DNA of 64,000 nucleotides from contig JAZKJV010009782.1 in NCBI GenBank assembly GCA_037367405.1, positions 62,001-126,000 on the forward strand, written 5' to 3'. The stretch is from Ottelia alismoides. Its lineage: Eukaryota > Streptophyta > Magnoliopsida > Alismatales > Hydrocharitaceae. Position 1 is the stretch's first letter. Each line of letters opens with the position of its first letter. This document shows positions 1 to 13,000 of the stretch, in pieces. Below the pieces are notes generated by a model. It saw only the letters and a program-made list of their open reading frames with translations. It was not told the DNA's origin and ran no database searches. A program made the position numbers and the translations under genes.

Positions 1-44
1 TCCATTGCATTACGGTTTGGTTCGGATTTTTTATATTTATATAT

Positions 45-436
45 GGGAGCTGGGAGCCTACACCCAGGGGTGTAGGTAACTACCTATACCCGGCCTTTTT
101 ATTCATGATTTTTGAGTTTTTGTGAAGGAAACCTTAGGGAGATTTTCTTAATATATAGAGGGGAATATGTGTTTCAAGTTTCATGCAAAACAAACACTCC
201 TAACATGTTCATCTAGAATGGGTCAATTTCAGCAATTCTGAGACCGTTAAAATTTGATAGTCTTGATGAAGATGATAGGAGTCTCGAATAAAGTTGAATT
301 TTGAATGACTCCATAGTGATAAATAGTGATCTAATTCCCCCAAGGTTTCATTCCAAAAAAAAAAATAAAAATCTATGAGAAAATGAGTCGGGTGTAGGTA
401 GTTACCTACACCCCTGGGTGTAGGCTCTTTTTTCCC
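45..436. mobile_element. Mutator-like MITE with long inverted repeats
   Basis: Seen: the ends are inverted copies of each other over about 45 bp. The left end reads GGGAGCTGGGAGCCTACACC and the right end, reverse-complemented, GGGAAAAAAGAGCCTACACC, followed by a shared GGGGTGTAGGTAACTACC block. The 9-bp word TTTATATAT flanks both sides exactly (36-44 and 437-445). A 9-bp target duplication with long TIRs is the signature of Mutator-like elements, and the 392-bp size with no ORF marks a non-autonomous MITE. Each TIR also contains its own smaller palindromes (CTACACCC/GGGTGTAG and TAGGTA/TACCTA). The autonomous partner is not in the window. Confidence 0.85.
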
Positions 437-480
437 TTTATATATTATCCCTTCAAATCTATCATCATGTCAATAGCACT

Positions 481-1033
481 TAGACCTGGCCAAAGTCCGG
501 ATCGGGCCAGACCATGGGTCAGGCCGAACGGACTGAGGTTCTAAAACCCTCTTTCCAAGGCTTGGCCCTACTGGTCCACGGGCCATACTGCAAGGCCCAA
601 GCTCGGTCCAGGTCTGGGCCCGGCCGGCCCATGGGCCAAATGTAAAATATTTTTATTAATTTTTTAATCAAATTTATGGAGATAATTAAGTTTTTTTAGC
701 ATCATCTAATCTTTCTAAATCCAAGTAACCATAATATGTGTTATTTTGCATGTAAACTATAGAATAAGATGTAATATTGATAATGTAAAATAAAAACCTA
801 GAGTATACTATATTAAATGTATCTAAAATATAATTTTTAAACCTATATTTTTATATGTGCGGGTCGGGTCAGTCCGGGCCGAATTTTATGACACATGCCC
901 ACGGCCCTCCCAATTGACGGGCGAGCCGGGTCAGGCTGACCCATTCCCAAAATCTCTTGGCCCAAGTCAGGGCCATGAGCAGGATGAGCAGGTTGGGGGG
1001 GAGGAGGGGGGGCCGACCCATTGGCCAGGTCTA
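481..1033. mobile_element. hAT-like non-autonomous element, GGGCC-rich
   Basis: Seen: it begins TAGACCTGGCCAA and ends with the inverse, TTGGCCAGGTCTA. The flanks are ATAGCACT on the left and GTAGCACT on the right, a 7-of-8 match consistent with a decayed 8-bp duplication. Both ends are rich in GGGCC/GGGTC words (for example CGGGCCGGCCCATGGGCC near 620) around an AT-rich core. Plant hAT MITEs commonly have TAG/CAG-starting TIRs and 8-bp duplications. Short ORFs on both strands near 850-1150 are by-products of the GC-rich end, not genes. Confidence 0.7.
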
Positions 1034-3326
1034 GTAGCACTTGACATTTGGATTGTGTTTTTGATGTTGGATAGATATAAGAAAAGTGTTTATTACAATG
1101 GATTTAACCCAATTAATAATTCAACTACCATACTTATAAATACTTTATGAATTAAGTATGGAAAATGTTTGTATTAATATTTGTTTGATCGAAAAGAATG
1201 TAATTTGAAGATAACACACAATTGGAGAAGAATTTGACCTAGAAGTCAACCATATCAACATCGATGTATGATTTGTGTTTTGTGGCTCGAAAATGAGATC
1301 GGAAAGAGGGTTGTATCATGTATCTCCATACAACAAATCAAGCCAGTGAAGGTGGACTGGGGAGTTGGGATTGTAACATATGTAATTGATATAAGTTAAA
1401 GTAAACTCCACTTGAGAATGCGATGCAAGGTCCAAAAACTTGTATTGTAAATTTGCGAGATTGGCTTGTGGGAAGTAGAATAGAGTAGTAAGGTTTTCCA
1501 TATTTTAATGTTTCAAAACATATGTTACCCCCCATATTTGGGTTGTCAATGCATGACTCTACTTTATGAACCCGGTAGCATGATGTTCCATGTTATATTA
1601 AAATTAAAGTGTCACTTGATTAAGGAGGGTTAAGGCTAGAATTCATAAAGTAGAATAATAAAAGAAGGTGTAAATGCTATAATTATCATATATAATATTA
1701 ATGGACTAGTCGATTGGATCAAATCGAATTTGGTTAGTAATCCAATCCATAATTTAACAGATTTTCAAAATCTCAATTCAATCCAATCCATTAGAATGAC
1801 AAAACCAATCCAAATACAATCCAGTAACATCAGATTGTATCATATTACAGATTTTATCCGATCTATGTGCACCCTTAGCAAACAACACAGAATACAAGCT
1901 ATTGATGAAAATTTTATATTTAGTACTTCGTGTTATTCGAACGTCATATCCATTTCACCGACAAATTCTACAGATCGAATACTCCTAACCTCCGAAATTA
2001 TCGGGCCTACTATAAAAAAATAAAAAAAATTCTACGGGTCAATGTTTTTCCTTCACTTCCCATCGTATCGAAGGAGTCCATTCTCATTCGAATTCGGCTT
2101 TTTAACCTTTGAAAATAGATTTTTAAAAAAAAATATCCAAATTAACTTTTTATTTGTTTACACATTTTCATAAAGAGAATTGACCACATCTTTAAAGAAT
2201 TTTTATATTTGTACCCTTCCGAGTTTCTGCAAACACATTCATGTCTCTACTTTTTTTTGCAATAATACATGTTCCTATGTATTCTTACAAAAGCTACCTT
2301 TCAATTAATATAATATGGGGGCATACGCCTAACAATGGAAGGGCAATACATGAATTTTGTAAGAGTATATGAGCACAAGTTTTATTGCTAAAAATGTAGA
2401 AGAATAATTGTATTTGCAGAAACACAGAAGAGCGCAAGTATAAAAATCTTTCTTTTTTTTAACTTGCATAAGAGTTTTTCTTGTCATTTAAAAGTCACTG
2501 GAGTTATCGCGTGATTAAGCAAAATCAATGAACCTCATGTAAAAACCATATACATTACTCCATGCTCTATCTCGGGCAATCTGACATACCCTCTATTCTA
2601 TCCCTGCATTTTCTGTGTTGGAATTAGTTGTATGGAATTTCTTTGTTATAATATTTTTTAACCATGTTCAAATAAAAAATAATATAAAAAATATATTATA
2701 GTCATTGAAAAATAATATAACACATGATCAATGTCACATCACATCATATTATATTTTACAACCTTCTCCAATCCGCTCAGTCATCCAAACTGTTATTATT
2801 CACAGGAGGATACCCAACCCAATTACGAAACAAGTCCTACTATTTATCTTAACTTTATTTTGAACCGCTTTGATTTAAGATTAGAATAAAGAATAAACAA
2901 TCAAATCCCAGTGCTCGCGGACCTTAGTGAAACAAATCTTAGAATTAAAGCTTAAAATCACATTGTTATTTTTAAAGTTCAAATACAATATTGAAATCGG
3001 TTGGATAGTTTGGAATTTTTTATGTAATTTCCTCTAAAATATTTGAATTTTAATAAGAACATGCTCTTTGACATGGGTAGTCCTTGGACTCTTTCCATCT
3101 ATCTAGATATATATTTTTTCTATAGTTCCCTTCTTGGAATATCATTCCAATGCAGAGGTGTTGACGTTGTCGTCTTTGGTTGTTTAGCCAAATAAGGATC
3201 AAAGTCATAATAGCCTTCTTGTGATCTCTCACGTTGCTCGCCATTGGGGTTTCTTTTCTTTTGTTAGATTAAAAAAACACATGATCCTCGCCAGATCAAC
3301 TTATGAGTTCATGTTGACCTCACGAC
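1034..3326. other. Unassigned AT-rich intergenic sequence
   Basis: No convincing coding frame, LTR or inverted repeat was recognised. A patch around 1690-1860 is rich in the words ATCCAATCC and CCAATCCA on the plus strand, and may be a decayed MITE end. Short ORFs here (up to 97 codons) lack any recognisable motif and lie in low-complexity sequence. Confidence 0.4.
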
Positions 3327-3752
3327 TAAACTTGGCCAACGGGCCGGGGGTTCACCCGCCCAGTCCGCTCATGGGTCGGGTTTGGGACAGGAAATTTGAG
3401 ACATGAGCCGTCCCGACTCGACCCGTAAAAAATAAAAAATATATAAATATAAGCTGAATAATACTTGTACTAATATGATACACTTCAAGTTTTTCATATG
3501 TGACACTAGTATTAAATAAAATTTAAAAGTTTACATGTCAAGTAACATGTAAACTACTTATATTAGCTACATAAAGTATAAATGGTATTAATAAAATCAT
3601 TTATACTTATTAACACCATTAAAAAATTCAATGGAAAAAGAATAAAATGGGTCGTGGGTCGGCCCATGGCGGGCTTTGAACAGAGGCTTTTGAACCTCGA
3701 CCCGTTCGACCCGACCCATGAGCTGACCCGACCCGCATTTTAACCAGGTGTA
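3327..3752. mobile_element. Second hAT-like MITE, GGGTCGGG-rich
   Basis: Seen: the left end TAAACTTGGCCAACGGG pairs imperfectly with the inverse of the right end (TACACCTGGTTAAAATGCGGG, of which the GG-containing core is shared). Repeated GGGTCGGG/CGACCCGACCC words face each other across an AT-rich core. The 8-bp flanks are CTCACGAC and CTCGTGGC, differing at three positions that are all transitions. That would fit an old duplication eroded by methylation-driven mutation. It resembles the 481-1033 element in composition but has different end sequences, so I treat it as a related, older family. Confidence 0.55.
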
Positions 3753-4952
3753 CTCGTGGCCCATGCCCCTAATCCCCTATGGTCCAGTACCTTCTTATCC
3801 CTCATCCAAACAAGAAGGAAAGCATGGTAATGTTCAAATATCTATATAACATCATATTTAGATGTCTTGCTTTTGAAAGAAAAAAAAGGGAACAAGTCTT
3901 ATATTGTGAGGAGTCCATTTTTACGAGGTGTAGAATCCTTTGCTTGTCGAGCACAGAGTGTATGTCCTTCAAAAGGAAAATGGAATGTGAAACGAAAATA
4001 AATTATGTTTTATTCTCATTTGTCATCTATTTATATGTTTACGTCTATTCCCAATAAAAGAGCCACAATGTATATACGTCTATATTAAATTAATAATGTA
4101 TAATTAAATCTCTTAACAAGTGTCCCTTATAGTATATCTCTTTGTTATCTAAAAGCGAATACATTACTAAAAAATTAATGTAATTCGAAATCTCTGCTTT
4201 CGACCTTTGAAAAATTTTCGATGGCAGACAATGCAAATGACCACATGATTTTATAGAGTTCATCGAAACATTTCTAACAAGTCGAAAACGTCGTATTTCG
4301 AGCTTCTTAGCTCAAGTTATGGTTGTTTTAAGCTAACCGACTACGATCCATCTAAGGATCAATACTAGGGTTTAGGGTTTATAAGGGGTGGGCTACATAA
4401 TATAAGGGGTAGGCTACATAATCCCGAATCCTCTCTTCCCCTTTACCAGCCTCCTTTATCATGGATATTCTACTACTTGATGAATTAAGTTGTCCTCCAT
4501 CTATAAATGACAAAAAGTCACATGCTGTCAAAGGGACTACTCAAAAGATACAATGGGAAAGGATGGGGAAGAAGAAGCAAGATGTGCCTATGGTTGAGGA
4601 AATCCCAGCTTCATCGAAGGAGGTTGAGTCTTAGGTACTCATTTTTCCTCAGACCCTCTTCTTACTCATTTTTAACATGCTATCATTGCTTCATCTAGTG
4701 AAGTCGACTACAGACCATGCTATTGTTGAGAGGAAAAGTTAATAAATGTGTTCATAAATAGGGAAGCTATGTGGCTAGATGCAATGAGCACATTGTAAAG
4801 GCAATCTGACCTCGACATTAGTATGGGTAGCAAGCAATCTTCAAGAAAAAGGTCGAGGGTTGTAAGGTGAACACCCTCCATCAAACAAGGTTGCTTTAAA
4901 GACAAAGCAAAAAGTCGAGAAGTACATTTATTCCCCCTAGCATGATCCCTGA
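3753..4952. other. Unassigned sequence with short direct duplication
   Basis: No gene recognised. Two features stand out: a telomere-repeat-like word TAGGGTTTAGGGTTTA at 4366-4381, and immediately after it a 21-bp tandem duplication (4381-4401 and 4402-4422, one mismatch) containing GGCTACATAAT. ORFs of 60-90 codons here show no family motif. Confidence 0.4.
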
Positions 4953-6170
4953 TGAAAACACGATTTTTCAGTGCGCTAAAAAGTGATTTTTAGTACCGTG
5001 TACACACACGAAAATCGAGATATTCAGATAAAATTTCTACAAATACAAGCCTACATATATTAAAATATGCATAGGACAAGTGGAGGGTCAATCAACAGGG
5101 ACTCAGACATTTTTATGCAAAATTTTATTCTATTTACAAAGGTATGTTCCACTTTATTTACTCAAATCGAATCATATTTTTATTTTTACTCATGAGACCT
5201 TAAAATGTGTTGAATCATCTATCACTAGGTTCTAGACAGCATAAGGACCGCACAAGAATTTTGTGACAATTTTTCATATTTTCTACTATTTTTGGTGATT
5301 TTGATTACTAGGGGCATGAATGAAATGTTCAATAAACTTAAGGACTTGAATATAAAAAAACAGAAAGATAAGGGCATAGTTTCAATGAAATAAAAGAGAT
5401 TGGACAGAAGTGAAACGGAAGAAGGTTGAAGGCCGAAGCAGATGAAGATCGAAGGCAGCGACGACGATGAAGGTGGAGCTGGAGTCACGGTCGAGGAGCG
5501 GCGAGAGGAGAAGCGGAGCTGTCCTGCGAAGGAGGATGGAGAGGAAAAGCAGCGACAAAGGGGGAGGTCGAAGCCTCTCTTCGATGTGTTCTTCATCCTC
5601 GACCGTCACCCTCCCCTTTTTGTAGGCGCAGTTGAGGGAGGGGAGGGGCGGCAGTTGGCGGAAGGCGACGCGGTGGGGCAATTGCATCAACCGGGAGAGG
5701 AGGAGGCAACAGGTGCCTCCGTTACAACAGTAGGGAGGGGAGGCGGCACATGCCCCTTCATTTGGGGAAGATGTATGGTTGACGTCAGCACTTGGGTGCT
5801 AACATCAATACCTTTTTTGTTGTTTTTATTTTTCTTTTGTTTACAATAAAAAATGGGATGGGCTTTTGGACCATTGACCTGTAAAAAAATTAAAAATAGA
5901 AACATTGAATGAGATTAAAGCTTAAAAAATAAAAAAAATGTTTAGTAATTAAATACATTAATCTATAAAGATGATAAGAGGAAGTGAAAATCTTCGAAGA
6001 GCATCCTTTTATTTTATTATATTTTTTACTTCCATTGTTTTTTTTATTTTTACCAGTTTTATATAAAAATTATTTGAAAAGTAAAAAGTGAAATTATACA
6101 TAAAATGAGATAGAGATGCAATGAATTAGATCTAGATTTTGCTTAATTTAGGTAAATTGCTAATTCATCA
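4953..6170 (-). mobile_element. Diverged LTR of G family (probable 3' LTR)
   Basis: Seen: it aligns end to end with the LTR at 22781-24285. The left block TTTTTCAGTGCGCTAA, the R-like block ending AGGGACTCAGAC, the GC-rich CGACGAC segment, and the right end (AATTAGATCT, then TTTGCTTAATTT, then ATTCATCA) occur in the same order. It lacks roughly 280 bp that the other copy has between about 23205 and 23500. Orientation is inferred from the TGATGAAT terminus, which is the 5' start of related LTRs. I find no PPT or PBS next to this copy and no exact TSD, so it may be the 3' LTR of G or a separate solo LTR. Confidence 0.6.
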
Positions 6171-6479
6171 CACCCATGTGCTTAAATCTTTCTGGTCACG
6201 AACAAGACAAAGATATGCAAAGAGAAATAGAAAATGATCTAGAGAAGGTGCACAGAGGGTTTACAATAGACACACCCACAAAGTTCTGAGATTTTAAGCC
6301 AAATCCGAACAAATAACAAACATAGACTAAGTCAACTTTTGGATTAATAATGTATTCGGGCTCTCTTTAGAATCAAGTATTTAATTCAACAACCCTTGAG
6401 TTCTATCAACGTTAGTCGGTTCCACCTTAGGTTAAGTCAGATCATCTTGATCAACATATATTCTCTTTAACCTTAAGTT
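6171..6479. other. Unassigned sequence left of the hAT insertion
   Basis: This is the 309 bp between the G-family LTR and the hAT element. It would be continuous with 7758 onward before the hAT insertion. No motif recognised. Confidence 0.3.
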
Positions 6480-7749
6480 CAGTGACGGAGGGGGGGGGGG
6501 CTTAGCCCCCCAGGCTCTCAACTATGTCCTTATATATATGTTTAATATATAGTATTATGTATGATCTAAATACACCATTTAATAATTTAATTTTATATGT
6601 TATGTTGTAATAGCCCCTCCCATATATAACCAAAAAAATCAATATATATATATATATATGATCTAACTATAATAATTAACTGTTAATATTACATGATGTG
6701 TATAATCGGATACTGTATATCCATATATGTCCATCAACATACCCGTTTATAAACCGTCACGAATATATAGTTTTTATTTTAGCATATATGGTATAGATAA
6801 CAATTTTTCTTTTATATTTCTTTGCATATACGGATATGGATTTGGATACCTCTTTCTTTTTTTAGGATCTTAAAACGGATATGGTTACATATTTTTCTAG
6901 TGTATACATATATGGATACAATACATATTTGTATCCGCATGTTTGCAACTTTATTTTTATCTACGTCGATTTTAAAATAGTATGCAGATGCATGTACATA
7001 TGTCAAAATATGTATAAACAAATATGATAAGGGATTGGTATACATATCTATATAGTGTTACTTGTTTGAACATATTAAATCTAATGGTATTACTTAATAT
7101 CACATTAATAAATGTGTATTTCAGTGATATGGGGAGTTTTGTAGGGATCTTTTGGTCAATATGATGTTTATAGATATTATTTATGTTCGATTATAACTTT
7201 ATATGGGTATTTTTTTGTAAAAAAATACCTTCCCAATATTAGTTTCAATCAATTATGGAATTATTGAAAGCTCGCCTTATAGATTGAATTCGTTTCCAAA
7301 AATCCAACCTCATAAATTGAGACTTCCGTTAATGTTCTAAATATACTCCAAATTTTGCTCAAATCTGATGATATTTCCTAATTTATCTTAGTGTTTAAAA
7401 GTTCAATCAATATTTAAGCAACTTAAGTCCCATTTAAAAGAGAATCAAACTTTTATCATTGGTATAAAATAGAAAATGATCTTGTATTTGAGCGAATAGG
7501 AGGATATGCATAACATTATTCGAATATTCTATCTATAAGGTTGGATTTTAAGAAAAAAATTTGGAAAAAAAGTTACAACACCTCTTTTGTAACACACATT
7601 ACAACAGAGGAACCCCTCCCCAAATATTAACAATTAAAATGAAAAGATAAATTAGATAAATAATATCTAAATAATTTGCCCCCTCCACCCCCCGCCCGAA
7701 ATAATTTAGCCCCCCCCCCCCCAAGAAGAATTTTCTGGCTTCGTCCCTG
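6480..7749. mobile_element. hAT non-autonomous transposon, perfect 8-bp TSD
   Basis: Seen: it begins CAGTGACGGAGGGGGGG and ends, read inward on the other strand, CAGGGACGAAGCCAG followed by a G tract. Exact 8-bp copies of CTTAAGTT flank it at 6472-6479 and 7750-7757. CAGNG-starting TIRs with an 8-bp duplication are diagnostic of hAT. The 1270-bp interior is AT-rich and includes an (AT)n run near 6643-6659 and many ATATGGATA words. There is no transposase or BED zinc-finger frame, so it depends on a partner in trans. The exact duplication makes it one of the younger insertions in this left part. Confidence 0.88.
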
Positions 7750-10023
7750 CTTAAGTTGACTTTAAACTGTGTATAAAAGTTACAGCTCTTCTCCATTTAC
7801 AAGACAAGTATACCGTACAACCTTAAGCAAGTATCTAAAGCATCTATTCTCTCTACATCTAAGATTATTCTCATTTCACCAAAATCTGTCAGCAAAAGAA
7901 TATGAGTGCAATTTGTAGAGAACTTGGATTTTCTGATGTTTTTCGTAGACTGCTTTGGTTCATTGCTCTCATTTTTTCTTTTTACAGAGCATGACCTTGT
8001 GCCACTTTGTCCTATTTTAAACTAGTACCGATAATGGTCTACTATTTGGCTCATTTAGTAAAGCCGGGTTATTTGAGTAGATTTTTCTTTGGGAGAGCTT
8101 TAATTTACATCAGTATTTTTGGAACATGCATCCCTTATTGTACCTTCTTTTTGATAAGATTTTCTGGCATTGGGTATCAAGTGTGTACATGTATAAAATA
8201 TGACTTTCAGATACATGTGCAAGGCAAGTTTGTTGACAGACCCGAACTTATAGAAATAAGTAGTTCCTGAACTTTGATCATTGAGTTCTGCTTACATTGA
8301 GATTCATAGTCACTCCCTTCCCTTGTTAGAGATTGCAACAATCCCTTTTACAAGCAAACTAAGTTGAACTAACATGTAAGATATTGTTTGTTCAATAATC
8401 AATCAAGAGTAAAAGAGTGGTATACTTGTTAAGATAATCTATTTAGATGCCAATTTTGATTACCGCGTATAATTAGTGGAATTCAAGGAATTTAGTCTAA
8501 AATAGACCTGAAGAAACATAATACTTAAACCCAATGAAGTTCCAAGAAATTAAGTAGATTAAGATCTTCTTGGTCTAAATAAAAATCAGACTTTGCATCC
8601 CGAAAGTTTAGGAGAATATTAGGAAAATAATTTTTATTTTGAAATTTTTTTCTTTTCTTTTTTAACAAAAGATTTTTAAGGAATTTCTGTAATTTTTACG
8701 GGATTTAGGGTACATGCAAATTTTCAGATTTTTTTAAATATGCACAAATGATGCAAAACTTTTCTGAAAATGTTAGAAAATTTTGAAATTTTTATGTTTT
8801 TTTGGAAAAAGTAATGCAGTGAAAAAATATTTTTGGATTTTCTAAGTAATGTAAAAAATGAAATGCATGAATGGAATAGATTTTTTTAAATATGATAAAA
8901 TAAAATAAATGACATGCATGAAATGTGATGCACCTCATATGCTAAGAACGAACTATATCCCCATGGTGATAGCATAGTAGAAAAAATAAGACATCAGAAG
9001 AAAGAATAACCAAGATGAAATAAGTGAGTAATGCTTCTTTTCTTATTTTTTTATGGTTTTTCCCAATACTTATTCGAAACAAAAATGAGAGGGAAAATGT
9101 AAGATAAATCCCTGAAAGATAACTATGGGGAGGAATCCCACACTGTGTGTTGGTTCTAATGCCCCCAACTAGTCTCCTGAGTTAGGAATAATCAGTGTTT
9201 CGAGTTTGTACGACATACATGTTTAGAATACCGTGATGATATACAGAACTTGGCTCAATAGACAAGGTGTAAATGTGGTTACCTTGTGAAGCTTGTAATT
9301 AATGGGTGGGACCAACGACACGAGGTTCGGGTGAATGACATGTTCTGTTGGTATGATAAATGACATAGTCGACTCAAATGAAGATGTGAGTGAAAATGGT
9401 GGAGTCGGTTTTTAATAGCAATGTCTCTAATCGATAGGTGGGTTCATGATGGTCCGAAGTTACAGAGTTTGTGTTCATCTATAAAATTGGTTATCAATGA
9501 AATCGTTCTCCTTGAACAAAACAAATGAGTTCTTGATATTTCCACCCATTGTATCAATATTTTCTGCCACGATGGCCTCCTTGGTGTCATAAAAGTTAGA
9601 GATTTGATCATGCCATTGAACTATTTCCGTGAAATGAGTGTTAACTTGAAAGTCCAAGGTCATGAGGGTAGGTTCATGCATACCCAGATTTAATAGTTGC
9701 TTATGCTCATTGTTAGTATGTGAATTTTCCATATCATTTGAAGTAGCTATTTATTTTCCAGATACCTCATTTTCAATCGACCAAGGATATGATTGCCGCT
9801 ATGGCATAATCAATGTGGTAGTTGGTCGTTCATCGTCAATTTTCTTGAGGAGCTCTTCATTTTCAATCCAAAAATTATCAAGAGACAAAGAATCATCTTG
9901 GTTGAATTTTGAGGTAATGTCAAGGGATGCACTTAGAAAGAGAAAAGGTCAAATAAGATAGGTCATCTTCACTGGAGGTCATGGGATTGGAGTGTGAAAT
10001 TATGCGATTGTCCCTGAGGAGTA
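7750..10023 (-). other. Probable decayed interior of element G
   Basis: This is AT-rich sequence between the hAT element and LTR F0. An open frame on the minus strand (9732-9475, 85 codons, beginning MENSHTNNEHKQLLNLG) could be a fragment of G's protein, because joining across F0 makes this region continuous with the gag-like remnant at 20.6-21.9 kb. No protease, RT or integrase motif was found. About 8620-8900 is a poly-T/A low-complexity stretch. A separate unrelated origin cannot be excluded. Confidence 0.35.
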
Positions 10024-13000
10024 TGATGATCGTGAAATCTGTCACGGTATGGGATTGTCATAGTACAAGAGGCAGATTTCAATCATGCAAGGAACCCCAT
10101 CTTCGAATATGAGGACATTATTTTACTTGGTAAGTGTACCAAGGTCAAACTCAGGGACACAAGCCTCTTTTCCATATATCAAATATTGTCAATTAATAGA
10201 TGTGTGAGTATTTTATGGCTCCAGGTCTTAGTTCTCCATGCAGATGCACAAGAAAATGCATATTAAACAATACACGGAATGATGCATGTGATTTGATTTT
10301 TAAATGCAATTATAAGATAATAAATGAATGATATGCATGTACTAAATTAAATGAATGAAAATGAATGTATGTAGACAAAGATATACAAATATACCTTAAT
10401 TTAATCACATCTATGAGCAATCGATTAAGGATAGATTTCAGTGTCGAATCTAGCGCTAAAGATGAATAATGGTATTAAAATGAAAGGTCAAGGGACACTA
10501 AAGATCACATAATATAACATAAATAATTCAGTGTCAAACCATAAAGTTAAACATAAGGGTAGATAGATAATTAAACAAGCTTCGAAATGACACTAAAATC
10601 ATGCAATTTGGATCTAATATGCTCAAGTTATGCTAAAAATAATGCAGGGGCATAAATGTAATAAAAATGCATAGAAATAAAAGATAAATAAACATAAATA
10701 GGCCATGGAGGGACCTATTTGCAATTTCCAAAACTGATGGGGTCTTTTTACAAATTTTCTTGAAGTGCGGGGACCATTTTATAATTATAAAAACCCGATT
10801 AGGCCTTTGTGCAACATTCCTAGGCGTGCACGTGAAGCACGCGCCTGGGGGCCTCTTTGTAATTCTGGGAACGAGCGGAGATTCTTCTGCAATTACCCAG
10901 CCCCTTACGTGCAAGGCACGTGAGGGGCCATGCTTAGATGGGTTGCAGCTTCGGCGATGATGTGGCAATGGATGGTGGCTCGGAAAGAGGCTCGGCTGTC
11001 CGAGCCTCCTCGCTTCGGAAGGGGTGATGTGGCCATCTCTGGACCGTTGGATGGCCGACACAAGGGCGCCATCCAACAACGCCTGCATTTTGTCCTCAGT
11101 CGGAGGAGGGGCGGTGTATTTGGAGCTCCGGCAAGACTCCCAAAGCTTCGTCGTACTCCTATGCGTCCGTGGAAGATTCTTGTAGTTGTGTGATCATCAG
11201 GCGATGACGGCTGAAGAGAGGAGAAGTCACGAGGATAGTTGTAGACGACGGCCTGCGAAGCACCACCGGTGGTAGAGCTGGAGACCAGAGCAAGGTCCGC
11301 AACTCCAGGCATTGACCTGCAATGGTTAGTCCATAGCCGAAGCGTGTGCGTGGGTTAGTTGTGAATGAAATGGAAGTCTCGTGCAGGTGGAGGAGTGGGA
11401 GACCTGGTCTCCGTCTCCGACGAACCGATTGGGAGCTGGGGTGGAGCGGGGGAGATTTTGGAGAAGAGGGATGGTGAGTGGGAGTGTCGATGAAGATGGT
11501 TTTGTCGTCGCGGAGGTCGGAAGATGGTTGTGCAGAGGGGAATGATTTCATGTTCAATGCGAAAATTCGAAGAAAAATGATGAAAAATTAAGAGAGATAA
11601 GGAGGGGTACCTAACCGGAACAAGGAGGAAGAAAGGGGCGTAGCGGAGGCTTGTACAGAGTGGCGAACATCGCTCCGGTCATCGCTCAACAAGGACAGCC
11701 AAGCCTTGGAGCTTGGGCTACCGTGGGAGTGCCGGAGCGTACATGGCTGATGCCATGGATCACACCTAGGTTGGATGGTCATCGTCGCCTCGACACGCCA
11801 CCCTCCGCTGTCACCGGAGGGTGGAGGAAGCTGAGCCATGGCCCCACGAGTGGTGGATGGGGTGGATGGGAGGCGGAGCGGGAGGTTTTATAGGCGGAGG
11901 TAGGACGATTTTAGGTGGTGATGGTGAGTTTTTGAACGGGTGTATTGAAGGCTGGGAGTGAAGGCGAGGGACGATGGGGGTTACCCGGTGTTGGTGGAGG
12001 TAACGGCTGCGTGGAGGAGGTGTTATGGAGCGGGGAGATAGTCGGAGGTGAGGGCTAAAAATGGAAGGGGCGGAGGAGGCACGAGGTGGAGAGTGTTACT
12101 CGAGGTTGATGACGATCCATGGATCGTTTGATCTAGTGATCCAACTTTCAGGAAGATGGCGCAGGTGGATGGATGGGATCAGATGATTATATCTGATCCA
12201 ATGGCTGAGGGACGCAGAGACGAACGACTAGGATGAGATCTGGGGATCTCATCCAATGGTGGGGGCATAATAGGTGATGTGGAGAGAGTAGAACTGTAGG
12301 ATTGACTGAGATCGTGTGGGCGAGGTTAGAGCGCGAGGGAGGGGATGAGATTTCATCAGGAGCGACAATCGGACGGTTGTGGGCGAGGCGGTGCTGAACG
12401 ACGACGATGGAGGCGTGATAACACGGGTTTGGCAAGGGTCTAAATAGTCCACACAAAGCGGGACCACAATGTCGCTGCGGTGACTGCTCACTAAACCCGT
12501 ATTAATCAACAATGAACCCACAACAGTATAAATCAAGCAATGAGAAATAAATGTGGAGTCAAATTTATTTTAACTCTACAAGAAATGTGTATAGTGCAAG
12601 TATGTAGAGTGTCGAACTCAGGGAGCAAGCATGATAAATCAAGCAAAATGCCAAAGTGTGTGACTGTGATCACTGTCTACGAGTGTGCAAAACTTTGTGG
12701 GTTTTAATTTTTAATTAATTTTCCTATTTATTTTGTATTTTTGTATTTTGATTTTAATTTACTGATTTTGTATTTTCTTTTTATATATTATATTTTTTTA
12801 TATTTTCTTTTTCAATAATTAAGTATATATACAATATAAGAAAAGAGGGGATAAGATATTTATAAAAATAGTTAAAAATTAGGAAACAAAATGTTTTTGG
12901 GCTTTTTATGATTTTATGATGTTTTTTTGATTTTCGGGATTTTTCTGAATGTTTTTGATAATTTTTTAAAGGTCAAAATACAATAAAACAGTAAGCTAAG

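Noticed and set aside
857..1150. 97-codon frame at the end of the first hAT MITE
   Set aside because: It spans the MITE terminus and its flank, overlaps an opposite frame, and has no motif.
4366..4381. Interstitial telomere repeat
   Set aside because: Only about two TTTAGGG units. Such telo-box words occur by chance and in promoters.
4950..6175. Exact TSD for the 4953-6170 LTR
   Set aside because: Candidate flanks (ATCCC or CCTGA on the left, CACCC on the right) do not match. I do not claim a solo LTR or a complete element.
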